Positions 7,416-15,953 of a DNA stretch of 15,953 nucleotides are shown one piece after another (position 1 is the stretch's first letter; each line of letters begins with the position of its first letter). Under the pieces are notes generated by a model. It worked only from the letters and a program-made list of their open reading frames with translations, was not told where the DNA came from and did no database searches. The translations under genes were made by a program, and so were the position numbers. The stretch covers positions 1 to 15,953 of the forward strand of contig LLEY01000352.1 of the NCBI GenBank assembly GCA_001414485.1, written 5' to 3'. Origin of the DNA: Calycina herbarum (Eukaryota > Ascomycota > Leotiomycetes > Helotiales > Pezizellaceae).

Positions 7416-8936
7416 GATGAAAGGGTAGGTAGGAATTTATGGGCGAGAGTAATGCATATAGGCCAAAAACCCGATGGCCTGCATGGAGGTTCGAAGGTTG
7501 TCTTGTTTGTAGGAATGGAAAAATTAAATAATAGACTGGGGATGCTAGGGGTGTATGAGTAGTCAGTGTTGACCAAGGTGGGCTACCCTGTCAAGACGCT
7601 CAAAATGAAGTTATTTCCAATCAAGGTCCAAGCCGAGGTCTCAAATATTTCCGTGTCGCGATCAGTCAGCGTCAGCTGGACATGGCAGCTTCCAAAAGTC
7701 GCAATCGAGGTCTTTTCGGGCAGAAAGATTTTCAGCATGACTCGATCGCTTGATTGAAGTCGCAATCGCGTCTTGCAACCCTCCATGAGGCTTTTCGATG
7801 CGCCGCGGCCTCTATTATCTCCGCACGTATTTGTATCAATCAACTCAACGAATTCAAGGGCACAACATTTGCTCAAGCATGTCGTGGAACTCTTATACAA
7901 ACAGTCTTCACCGGTACTTGAAAGGTCCAAGATGAATGGATAGCGGGATCTGTTATCGTTGACCAGTCTCGCGGTGGACATAAAAAGCAGCAGTAAATAA
8001 ATAATCACACTTTCCAATACAGTTAAACCACTTTGGCACCTGATTGTTCCAAAACACATGGGTTAATGGCTCTAAATTGTTCCAAGTCCTTAAGATAATT
8101 TGGTTGAATTACAAAGGTTAGGGAGGCACAAACTTGATATTTACTGCCGCTTTTACTTGACTGTTACACTTAGTGCGGTTGAGATCAATTCCGGTTACAC
8201 TTGGGTAACACCGTGATCAAGAAAGATATGATACTCAACGTGGTATATGGAGTACAGGTAGGTATATCTTCTTCTGCTTCTTTTCGACAAGTTTTCGACT
8301 TCAAAACAATGCCGTCATTAACATGAAGACAACCTAGAATCTGCACTTCATGCTTGGGAACCCTAAACGTTGCGAGGACAAGATTTTTTAAAACAACTTG
8401 GAGATTTTCTTGGAATTGATTGATTATGTTCAAATTTACATTTTTCCAATGAATACTACTCAAGCTATTACTTCAAAATATCTATAACTTTATTTAAGAG
8501 CATTAGAGTCGGAATTCTGGAGAGCCGATACTTCTTCAGAGTAATAGAATAGTCAAGCTAATATATAAGCTCTAGGTCCTAGTATACTTTATTCGTGATT
8601 TTAGAATTGAAACTCACTACAATCAGCCACTAGAGTTTGTTGAAATAACTCAAGTCTCCTAAATCATCTAGAATATTCATAATAAATAAATAATACTCGG
8701 ATAAGCACCTTATACTCTACACTTCTAAAATGTTCGAGACTTTATTTAACTAATCTAATCAATCTAAAAAGTTTCGAACAATCTGATTTAGCAGTTCAAG
8801 TTACTAGACTCATTACTTAATCCTATGAAGTAGTAACATAATTGGTCAATTCCACAATTGTGAGTAAAGCATGCCAGTTCCGAAATTCGGTTGGCTTTTG
8901 ATTCAAATGAGACTTCACTCTAAGTTGTCTATATCC
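7416..8936. other. Intergenic spacer: SulP promoter and AT-rich tract
   Basis: The left part must hold the SulP promoter. An AT-rich TATTATTTAAT stretch (7520-7537, minus sense) lies about 110 nt upstream of its ATG. A minus ORF of 158 codons (7583-8059) starts with ATG but has a weak context and no recognisable domain. From about 8460 to 8870 the DNA is strikingly AT- and TA-rich, with stops in all frames and no gene. Confidence 0.6.
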
Positions 8937-9629
8937 TCAAGGCACACCCCTACGTCTCAAATTGCCAACCTGCTCCGCCGTGTCAAGTGCCTCCTCAGCA
9001 AATCTTGCCGCTTCCTGATTCCACTGTTGCTTGACGTACCAGAAAAAAACGCTACAATTGTACGCCTCCTCTAGTCTCGTTATCGTAGCCTGGATGTACT
9101 CAAACATTCCCTGATTGGGAAAAGGAATAGGGGTGTTGTCCCCCATCTTCCAGACGTTCTCCTTCCATGGGATATCTCTCGACACAACTTCCACACCATA
9201 TTTGGAGTCTGTTTTGATGAGCACCGTACCCCTTGAATCCTCGTCCATGGGGTCATCATCTTTTACCAAATTCTCCAAATACCTGAGACCACACAAGATT
9301 GCCATAATCTCTGCATCTTCTTTGCAATACACGTATTCTTCCAACAGCCGAGCTCCATTGTACTTATGCATATGTCCCCAATACATCCCGAATGATGCGC
9401 GGGACCCTTTTGGGTTACTATCGCAATATGCTCCATGAACTGCCACGACTGAAACTTTGTTGTGGTTCCCACTGCATTTTTCACAATCGTCAAAGTTGGA
9501 ATGGAGGAAAGTCTCCTCGGTGCATTCCACTACCATGAGCGCTCGATTCCGGAATAACCACCTAGACCCCTCGAAGTAAACCTCTTCGTGGAATTTTCTT
9601 TCGCTGAATGAATAGAGATTTTCCCCCAT
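8937..9629 (-). CDS. RNase H-fold protein with degenerate catalytic site (copy A)
   Basis: Single exon, 230 residues, ATG at 9629 (TTCAAGATGG). The RNase H type-1 fold runs from about 61 to 217. VAVHGAYCDSNPKG (63-76) is the first strand and turn, AEIMAILCGLRYL the Glu helix, VLIKTDSKYGVEVV the Asp strand, and FFWYVKQQWNQEAARFAEEA the final strand and helix. Active RNase H1 uses Asp-Glu-Asp-Asp. Here the first is His65, the next two are kept (Glu107, Asp141) and the last is Ala208, so metal-dependent cleavage is doubtful. Upstream of the fold, Cys36, Cys49, Cys52 and His56 form a C-x12-C-x2-C-x3-H cluster. Copy B lies upstream (10392-11192) in the same orientation. The frame is open for about 56 codons before the ATG without another Met, so an upstream exon cannot be excluded, but copy B's matching residue numbering favours this start. 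The biological role is unknown. Confidence 0.75.
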   Translation of the reverse strand: MGENLYSFSERKFHEEVYFEGSRWLFRNRALMVVECTEETFLHSNFDDCEKCSGNHNKVSVVAVHGAYCDSNPKGSRASFGMYWGHMHKYNGARLLEEYVYCKEDAEIMAILCGLRYLENLVKDDDPMDEDSRGTVLIKTDSKYGVEVVSRDIPWKENVWKMGDNTPIPFPNQGMFEYIQATITRLEEAYNCSVFFWYVKQQWNQEAARFAEEALDTAEQVGNLRRRGVP

Positions 9630-10391
9630 CTTGAAGGATTTCCCGGGTCGCTGGCGTTTGAGATAAGCGAGAATAGAACCTGAGAGACTTCTTTTGTGCC
9701 AAAGGCCTTGGAGTAAAGAGCTTGTCTCAACGTGTTGATTGGGGAGATGGTTCCTTTGGGACGTGTGGATCTCAGGTTGAAGTTTTCCAGAAAACTCTTA
9801 TGGAGGCTCGCGAATGGACAATATGTCAGTTCGCGCCTGCCTTACCAAGCTCTCGTTGTTCTACCTTTTTGCGGCAATTCAATGTGAATTTCATGAACAC
9901 TTGGAACAACTTAGAATATTAACGCAGGTGGTTTACAACAATCAAGTTCTGGTCCCAAAGTTTCGAGTAACTGAAGTTAGAACAACGAGCTATTTTCTGC
10001 CACTTTGGTGCCTACTCCGAGGGGCATCGCAGAGATTTATATCAACCTCCGAGTCAAGCAAACAAGATCCTGAAAGGATAGCAACTGGGTCTGATAATAT
10101 CACAAGACCAAGTCATCAGGACGGTGAGGTTTGTGGTACAACATGCACAGCATACCTAGAATCTAGATGTTATTTTCAAGAGCACCGCATCACTTGACTT
10201 CCCCTTGGTGAGGCTACAGAATTCGGTTTTCATGTTTGGTGCGAAAGGTAGCCAAAAAGGGCATGTTTCCATAGTTTGTAAACCAAAGCCTTGGAGCAAG
10301 ATCTGTAGTATCTCTATAATCCAAGGAACACCTCTTGCTATTTCGGGCTCAACCCCAACCATTCACAAAAATTGAGTTCTTCAACTCAAAC
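9630..10391. other. Spacer between the two RNase H-like genes
   Basis: No gene is supported. A plus ORF of 127 codons (9814-10197) and several shorter ones have no recognised features. It must hold the promoter of copy A and the 3' end of copy B. I see no clear TATA box at a usual distance from the copy A start. The minus frame of copy A stays open up to about position 9797. Confidence 0.5.
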
Positions 10392-11192
10392 TCATGAACC
10401 AAACCAACTTCCGTCACCACTGGCGAACACGTCAGATTCCAACTCACTCCATGCACAACTCTCTGGCGGTTTCTCTGGCGGTATTTCTGGTGGTAAATCC
10501 AAGTTCAACCTCTCCATTTTCCAACTCATCTCAAGGTCACTCGCTTTGTCGAGTACACCCTCAGCAAGATCTATCGCCTCCTCATTCCATTCTGGTCCAA
10601 CATGCCAAAACTGAACTGGCAGATTGTTAATTGCCAAACTTCTCATCAAAATCAAGATTCTCTTGAAGACATCCTTATTTTGCACCTCTTGTTCAACCAT
10701 CATCCAATTATCACTCTCCCAACGGAGAATGCCATCCGAATTCGTCATGGAATTGACTGCGTACCAAGAGTCGGTTTTGATGATGACTTTTTTCCATGGG
10801 CGAATATCATTCTTGATAAGGTTGGTCCAAAATATGTCCAGAAATCCAAGGCAGTGAGCCATAGAGACCACTTCAGCACGCCCCTTGTTGTAGACCTCTT
10901 GTTGTATCAAATGGCTTTGATTTGTGGGGTGATCGTAACCCCAGTAAATTCCAATAGACGAGCGGGCATCTTTGGGGTTATTCTCACGATACGCTCCGTG
11001 AACTCCAACGATGACATTTCTGGTGTGGGGTAGATCACATTGTCCAGCTACGCAAAATCCTTGACCGTCACCAGATGTAAAGACCTCACAGCCGCATTTC
11101 ACCTCTAGTTCTTCTCTGTAATCTTTCACAAAATCTTCATGATCGTCTTCTGTTTTGTACTTTAGTATTTGTGGAAGATTGTTCGAACTCAT
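10392..11192 (-). CDS. RNase H-fold protein with degenerate catalytic site (copy B)
   Basis: Single exon, 266 residues, from ATG 11192 (CCAAGAATGAG). The frame upstream is open a little further but has no earlier ATG. The RNase H type-1 fold spans about residues 59-215. VGVHGAYRENNPKDARSSIG is the first strand and turn, RAEVVSMAHCLGFL the Glu helix, VIIKTDSWYAVNSM the Asp strand, and VQFWHVGPEWNEEAIDLAE the final strand and helix. Catalytic positions read His65 (Asp expected), Glu107, Asp141 and Ile207 (Asp expected). Cys35, Cys47, Cys52 and His56 make C-x11-C-x4-C-x3-H, within the usual CCCH zinc-finger spacing. The C-terminal tail holds PPEIPPEKPPE, then DVFASGDGSWF, which echoes EVFTSGDGQGF at residues 36-46. 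A TATAAATATTT box lies 82-93 nt upstream. Copy A is a paralogue with identical numbering at six key sites. Function is unknown; nucleic-acid binding is inferred. Confidence 0.78.
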   Translation of the reverse strand: MSSNNLPQILKYKTEDDHEDFVKDYREELEVKCGCEVFTSGDGQGFCVAGQCDLPHTRNVIVGVHGAYRENNPKDARSSIGIYWGYDHPTNQSHLIQQEVYNKGRAEVVSMAHCLGFLDIFWTNLIKNDIRPWKKVIIKTDSWYAVNSMTNSDGILRWESDNWMMVEQEVQNKDVFKRILILMRSLAINNLPVQFWHVGPEWNEEAIDLAEGVLDKASDLEMSWKMERLNLDLPPEIPPEKPPESCAWSELESDVFASGDGSWFGS

Positions 11193-11273
11193 TCTTGGGG
11201 AGCTTTGAGCTTCAAGCAAAATGGGTGGTCTCGACGAGTTAAGATTTCAACCCTCCTCCAATGCTGTATGCTG

Positions 11274-11285
11274 CAAATATTTATA
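11274..11285 (-). promoter_or_regulatory. TATA-like box of RNase H-like copy B
   Basis: TATAAATATTTG on the minus strand lies 82-93 nt upstream of the ATG at 11192, a plausible core-promoter position. Confidence 0.5.
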
Positions 11286-12073
11286 CAATGGTGTGTAAAC
11301 AAGCGAGATACTAAACTTGGAACTCGCAAATAATGAGAACAACTGATTGGGTCACAATACCAGGTAACACTAACTTGCTAGCTAGAATTTAAAAGAGAAT
11401 TGAGAACAGTGACCTCGTGAAGCGGCTGATCCTTGATCATTAATGAAAAATTTGCCCTTTGCCTTCGAAAATCGGGGATAAGAACCTTCCTCGTTATTCC
11501 ATTTGCTATTTTACATTTGTTTGTCTAACTAAAACATTTGATAATTCTCAGAAGAAAAGAAGTTCGTGTTGAAGTGTTGGTTCGAGCTTCTTCCGGAAAC
11601 TGAATTGGCAGCACGAAGCCTCGTCCAATCTAACTTGTAAAACCTTGCCACTGGTAGCACTGAATCCACATTATTATCTCAAGAATTTAGAATAAATTAA
11701 TCAAATAAACGAAGTTGCTAAGATTGCGGAAAATGAGAAATGTTCAATTTATTTTGGTGTTTTAGTAAGCTTTAATATTAAATAAAATTCTTCTGATTCT
11801 CTTAAACAAGGAAATTACTTGAACGCAGTCCTAAGATACCAAGAAAAAGAAGGTTTTATTGCGATTTATTGTTTTAGTAAGTTGTGTTTTTTTATTTTCT
11901 TATTCTACGCTTCTCGTAAAATTGAAGAATTTGGGACGAACGATTACTGTAACACTTGGAAATCACTAAAATTATAATATATTCTTTAAGTTTGAAGTGA
12001 TTAATTTGTATTATTTGAACCCCATTCGATATATTATGGTTCTTTACTCATTCTTAATTACATCAAATGCCCC

Positions 12074-12619
12074 TGTTATGGTGGGGATCAAAGAATAGAT
12101 TGTTCGCGAGGAAGGAAGGAAGAGAGAAGCTCTTCCTTAGCTATTTATACATCTGTGGAAGGATGCATCCGCGATATTCGCAATCTCGCTTAGCGAGCCA
12201 CTCAGAAGCGAGCTCAAAAGCAAGCTTATTCACTAAATCAAAAACTCTTACAGCCGCCTCTCAACTAAATCTCTCTGCTGAAAGAGGCTAGGCGAGGCTC
12301 GAGGGGGGGATAGGATAAGGCAGGAGAAGTAAAAAAGTGGGAAGGATAAGGAAGGAAAACGTAGGCTAGGCTAGGCTCGATAAAAGTAGTATTGAATATA
12401 CTCTCTAAAAGTATCAAAAAGACCAGAATCATAAGAAATAACATACTGTACGTAAGTCTCTTATATAATATATATATAGTGTATTTATTAGAGCGCAGTT
12501 TTCACTAGCGGTGACTCGTAAGTGAAGCTCAAATACGATCTGTCGACGTAAACAACCAAATTAGGTTCCACCGATTAACCTGAGCCACATCCTCTTAATT
12601 TCCTACACTCTACCATAAC
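12074..12619. mobile_element. Possible solo LTR or MITE-like remnant (weak)
   Basis: TGTTATGGT at 12074-12082 is matched by the inverted ACCATAAC at 12612-12619, framing about 550 nt. The interior has a CTATTTATAC TATA-like box, a (TA)n tract and purine-rich blocks, as seen in some LTRs. No target-site duplication is visible and there is no coding capacity. An 8-bp inverted match can occur by chance, so confidence is low. Confidence 0.18.
12285..12380. repeat. Purine-rich low-complexity tract with GGATAGGATA and AGGCT repeats
   Basis: Plus-strand purine-rich DNA with a G7 run and GGATAGGATAAGG near 12304-12320, then a tandem AGGCTAGGCTAGGCTCG near 12363-12379. A related block, GGATAGGATAGGAAAGG, recurs near 12684-12700. 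Confidence 0.7.
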
Positions 12620-14000
12620 CTATTAAAGACATGAAAACTATAACCTACACTACTAGGTCTGGGAAAGCTAGGAACACCTTGAAGGATAGGATAGGAAAGG
12701 AGAATCAAGTAATTTGATTAGCTAGGAGGAGGAGGGTTGGGGCAAAAAGTAAGGCAAGGAGAAGGATAACCAAATTGGCTTAGGAAGGAGTGTTTGGTAG
12801 GCTGGGAGATTGAAAACGCTGGACCTGGGCAATATGGGAAATTGATCATCTCATGTTTTCTCGTACATCATCTTCGTTTCGAACGGGAATGGAATTTGGG
12901 ATCTTCGCCTGGGATGGGGATAATAAGGGACTGGTGCTATCATTTTAGTTAGTTGAGATCAGATTCTGAATGAATATTTGCCCGCCTCTATTTTATTAGC
13001 TTCATGCGTTTGTGATCGAACTACGGAGTTCCATAAGGCAAACAAGAGAATGAAGAGGGTCACTCAGTGCTACACGAACGATACCTGTTTGGTCCTCCAA
13101 GCCGGGCCGGGTAACCTCACAGAACGATTCAACGACTCCTCTCTAAGAGAAGCAGAGCCCCTAATTCATCCCAAGAGTAACAACAACTGGCAAAGGATTG
13201 AGTCCGGGAACCCATTTGATTTTTATCACGCGTGGCGCCTGGGGACTTAAGAGGATCCAACGCTCCGGTTTGCTCTCCGAGCCTATGCAAAATGAGTTGA
13301 TCGGGGGGATCCATTCTCCGAACCCCGCCAATTGATCTCGAGATTTGAGGTTGTAACTGACAGAACGCGGTGTTTTCATCGGTCGGTCAAGATGGGACTT
13401 GCCAGTGGGACGAGTCTAGTACATCTGGTGAGATTAAAATCTTTGGTATGACATCGTTTCGCCATGATTTAGACTTGAATAGCCGCCAGATGCATTGTGG
13501 TTTTTACAAAACAACCTCACTTCACAATCACAAGATGGGTGAAAATCGGGAAGTTTATAGAGTGGTTATATTTCTTCCTCTTCTTCTCCATGATCTAGGT
13601 TATGTCTAGTTCTTCCGCTTGTCCTCTTCGTTTTCTCCGGCTCGATTCCTAACCCTTCTCTTTGGACCTTTCTAGCCCTTCAGTCTAGAACCATATTTCT
13701 TGACAACCATCCCTGGTAGTTCCTCCTTCGCCCTTCTGGTGTGGCGGTTGTAGCTCCGACACATGAGCATTTCTCAAAATCTTGTTCCTGATTGTCTCCG
13801 GCAACTGTCTAGTGACCTGATTCTACCCGAGTTTTCCGGAATTCCGTCATGGTTGGAGGGTCATTGTTTTTGTTTCCTTCGAGCTCTGATGCTTGCAATG
13901 TCTCGTCATTTGATTTTTTTGCGTTCTTGTTGCTCGATGCTTATGCTTGATGCTTGGTGTTTGGTATTCGTCATCGTTCGTTCCTTGCTGTATCATTCCT

Positions 14001-14249
14001 TCAAAGTCTTTTCGATCTTTTCCCTCTGCCTTTCTTCCCCGGTCTCGTTTTCTTCTGCTGCGCTGAAAGCATCACTTCCTCGTAATATGGGTAGCCAACT
14101 CGTATTTGCCTGGGGGCTGTTGGCGAAGTAGGTGAGGTTGGTGACGATGTGGAACTTGTAGAATTTGTTCTCGACGAGTGTGAGGAGTGGGAGGATTTTG
14201 GTCGGACATGGTGAGAGCGACGATGCATTGAGGAGTTTGAGGCACCCAT
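14001..14249 (-). CDS. Small Ser-rich protein with basic C-terminus (hypothetical)
   Basis: Single exon, 82 residues, ATG at 14249 in a strong context (ACAAAATGGG). Residues 1-45 are Ser/Thr/His/Pro-rich, with SSHSSHSS, then short SPTSPTSPT units. Residues about 46-65 (RQIRVGYPYYEEVMLSAQQ) look like the one ordered motif. The tail KKTRPGKKGRGKRSKRL is strongly basic. The N-terminus MGASNS fits the MGxxxS myristoylation pattern. Myristate plus a polybasic tail would suit membrane attachment, but the tail could equally be a nuclear signal. A TATATATAT box lies about 113 nt upstream. I do not recognise the family. Support comes from promoter, start context and composition, not homology, and further exons are possible though no clear donor is seen before the stop. 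Confidence 0.5.
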   Translation of the reverse strand: MGASNSSMHRRSHHVRPKSSHSSHSSRTNSTSSTSSPTSPTSPTAPRQIRVGYPYYEEVMLSAQQKKTRPGKKGRGKRSKRL

Positions 14250-14361
14250 TTTGTTTTATACTGATCGCGGGTATTCGGAAAAGTTGATATTCGATGGTTG
14301 AAATAAATTTGATAAATCAAGTGTGATGTGAGCCAAGATCCACAATCAGGGGAAACGAAAC

Positions 14362-14371
14362 ATATATATAT
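14362..14371 (-). promoter_or_regulatory. TATA-like box of the small basic protein gene
   Basis: A TATATATAT tract lies about 113 nt upstream of the ATG at 14249. The leader between them is AC-rich near the start codon, typical of fungal 5' UTRs. Confidence 0.45.
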
Positions 14372-15941
14372 CTCCTTTGGCATATACTTTCATTGAATAA
14401 TTCCTTCTGTTCCAAAAGACGAAGACGAAACGATTCGAGTTGGGGGGTCATCCAACCTTAATATCCTCATTCCAACAATCACGGGATTCCGTTTCAAGCT
14501 TCCTACCGATCGGAAAGTACGTCAAAAAGTCAATTATCAACGTGGTGCCTATCCGTCGTCCGGGGTTTCAAGAACTCCACGAGGCGATCCATACGATCCA
14601 ACTGGCCTTTGAGCGATCTCACAGGGAACCATTCACGTAAAACGGTATTCGCTTGCCGTATTCCGTATTTCGTCGCGGCATCTGAGTAATGGCCGTTCCT
14701 CCGACCGACTTGGCACTATTTCCATTGACTAGTGATTGGCTAGTCTTTGCATGGATCGGAGAGATCTAAAGAGTAACGAACGCGGAGCATGGGCACACGC
14801 CATGTGTTATTCCGATGAAGCGGTGCGATGTTTGGCCGACTCGACATTTTTGAGGGTTTTCTTTGAGTTCTGGTTTTTCTTTTCTTTCTGAGGAGTATTA
14901 TCGTGGAATCCAAAATATCGGGATCTACGCCCATGCGAAGGAGGGGTTTTTACACGTGGTCTTACAGTCTTACATGTCTACCTAGAAAACTGGAGTCTTA
15001 CCGTCAGGCTATCTTATCCGCGTATTCACAGCCACAAAGAAGATAACACGCACTCGTCAATGCCATTTGTTTCCCCGTTTTCTTGCGCTGTTCTACTTCT
15101 ATTTTCAATTTCACTCAGGTCCCCATAATGTACCTAGCCACCACACATATTCGTCAGCTGCAATTTTCCTTCAATCTTTTGACACCAATTTATTTACAGC
15201 GCATCACTCCTTCTTTCTACCGCAACACGAGTCGCACTGTTATCGGAGATGGGCATACGAATGAGAGAAAGAGGTCTTGATCTTCATGATTCATGATCAA
15301 TGATGAAACTCGGAACGTCATGAGAAACATCTTTATGCGGGGTCTGGGGTTACCGGATCAGCCCTATGCTGCGACGATCTTGGCGTAAGCTGGGTTTGAG
15401 AAGGTGGCATTGTGAATGTGCATGTCTGAATGCGGTAATCACGATGTAGGAGGTAGGTTGAGGTACTTGCGTTAAAATTTGTACGAGAGATATCGGGAAT
15501 ACGTTGTAAAACGATGTTCAAAAAGCGTCAGGTTATCGACATTGGATTTTACCGGGCTTATTCGCATAATTTAGTCCACTGTTCTACCATTTCTCGAAAT
15601 TTCTCTCCGAATTAGTCGTAAAATACTCCAAGCAGTGTTCAAAAATCTTACTGGAATGAATGTTGAGAGCTGCACGAGTTTGTAAAGAGTTTGAAATCCG
15701 GCTTGGGCCTACGCAGCAGCTGAGTTTTCATTTTTCTTGGTACTCAGATTTCCAGAGAGAAATTGTTATACTCATCAAGTAAACATTTTTCTTCTCCATC
15801 ACCGCTTTATTCTCTACAAGTAGTTATTACTTCAGAGGGCGGTGAGACCTATTAGTGGAGAATATCAATAATAGAGAGCACGTACTCGCTAGCCTAATTT
15901 CCAATAACTTGTGAAGGATATTTCTTTTCTATGCTCATCAA

Positions 15942-15950
15942 CCCCCCCCC
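15942..15950. repeat. Poly-C run near the right edge
   Basis: Nine C residues lie 3 nt from the end of the window. Together with the left run they suggest that the contig is bounded by C homopolymers. Confidence 0.8.
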
Positions 15951-15953
15951 AAC

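Larger units (their letters stand above)
11193..14000. other. Long gene-poor spacer, AT-rich then purine-rich
   Basis: No coding gene is supported in 2.8 kb. Positions about 11640-12060 are strongly AT-rich. Positions 12285-12365 and 12660-12800 are purine-rich on the plus strand, with repeated GGATAGGATA and AGGCTAGGCT motifs. A (TA)-rich run is at 12461-12480. Positions 12978-13610 contain only short ORFs of no recognisable family. The right end (about 13600-14000) is probably the 3' UTR of the small basic protein gene. Confidence 0.55.
14250..15953. other. Right-end spacer without a supported gene
   Basis: Apart from the promoter of the small basic protein gene, I see only short ORFs, mostly without ATG starts. 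A 25-codon minus ORF (MPPSQTQLTPRSS...) with a good start context near 15410 is too short to call. A TCATGA-rich imperfect palindrome lies at about 15276-15299. No RNA gene was recognised. Confidence 0.5.

Noticed and set aside
7583..8059. 158-codon minus-strand ORF with a hydrophobic stretch near the N-terminus
   Set aside because: ATG preceded by CCC, no recognised domain, no clear promoter, and length close to what chance gives in 16 kb. It may deserve a homology search but I cannot support it.
8185..8463. 92-codon minus ORF
   Set aside because: It starts only at TTG and contains no ATG. AT-rich spacer with no recognisable motif.
9530..9730. 66-codon minus ORF at the start of RNase H-like copy A
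   Set aside because: It is in another frame and overlaps the conserved N-terminus of copy A. No intron joins them convincingly.
11570..11600. Possible tRNA B-box (GGTTCGAGCTT)
   Set aside because: No matching A-box, acceptor stem or anticodon arm at the right distance. No tRNA was found elsewhere either.
12978..13250. 90-codon plus ORF and overlapping minus ORFs to 13379
   Set aside because: No domain and competing open frames on both strands without any coding signature.
13763..14131. 122-codon hydrophobic plus-strand ORF
   Set aside because: It overlaps, antisense, the small basic protein gene, which has the better start, TATA box and composition. The hydrophobicity follows from T-rich DNA.
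14072..14383. 103-codon minus ORF overlapping the small basic protein
   Set aside because: It runs through the TATA-like box and leader of the 82-residue gene and is its out-of-frame shadow.
14440..14640. 66-codon plus ORF
   Set aside because: Begins with TTG, has no ATG near its start, and no family resemblance.

Overview
The window looks like nuclear DNA of a filamentous ascomycete. The two clearest multi-exon genes have short introns (47 to 56 nt) with GT...AG ends and fungal-type CTAAT/CTAAC/CTGAC branch points. Gene density is low, intergenic spacers are long and AT-rich, and the recognisable proteins are typical fungal family members. A leotiomycete (Helotiales-like) origin is my guess from overall style, not something the sequence proves. 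Every gene I can support with confidence lies on the minus strand.

Layout from left to right. Positions 1-881 hold the 5' part of a cystathionine gamma-synthase-like gene that runs off the window into a 19-nt poly-C run. Positions 1586-2375 hold a small secreted, Pro/Thr/Ser-rich repeat protein. Positions 2376-4780 are a long spacer with two weak small-ORF candidates, an 11-bp-arm perfect inverted repeat and a pair of tight hairpins. Positions 4781-7415 hold a complete three-exon SulP/STAS anion (sulfate-type) transporter of the fungal YPR003C kind, 846 residues. Positions 8937-11192 hold a diverged pair of RNase H-fold proteins in tandem. Both have lost the first and last catalytic acidic residues, and both carry a Cys/Cys/Cys/His cluster in front of the fold. 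Positions 11193-14000 are a gene-poor, AT- and purine-rich spacer with possible transposon debris. Positions 14001-14249 encode an 82-residue Ser-rich/basic small protein with a good promoter and start. The rest, to a 9-nt poly-C run beside the right end, shows no convincing gene.

How the genes relate. The cystathionine gamma-synthase and the SulP transporter both fit sulfur uptake and assimilation. A perfect ATCACGTG (Cbf1-type, RTCACRTG) element sits about 150 nt upstream of the synthase start. The two genes are separated by 3.9 kb and an unrelated gene, so this is co-location, not a proven cluster.

The most unusual item is the RNase H-like pair. With independently chosen ATG starts, the key positions fall at the same residue numbers in both proteins: Cys52, His56, His65 in place of the first catalytic Asp, Glu107 and Asp141. 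This suggests a maintained paralogous family that is probably non-catalytic or nucleic-acid-binding, not two decayed copies.
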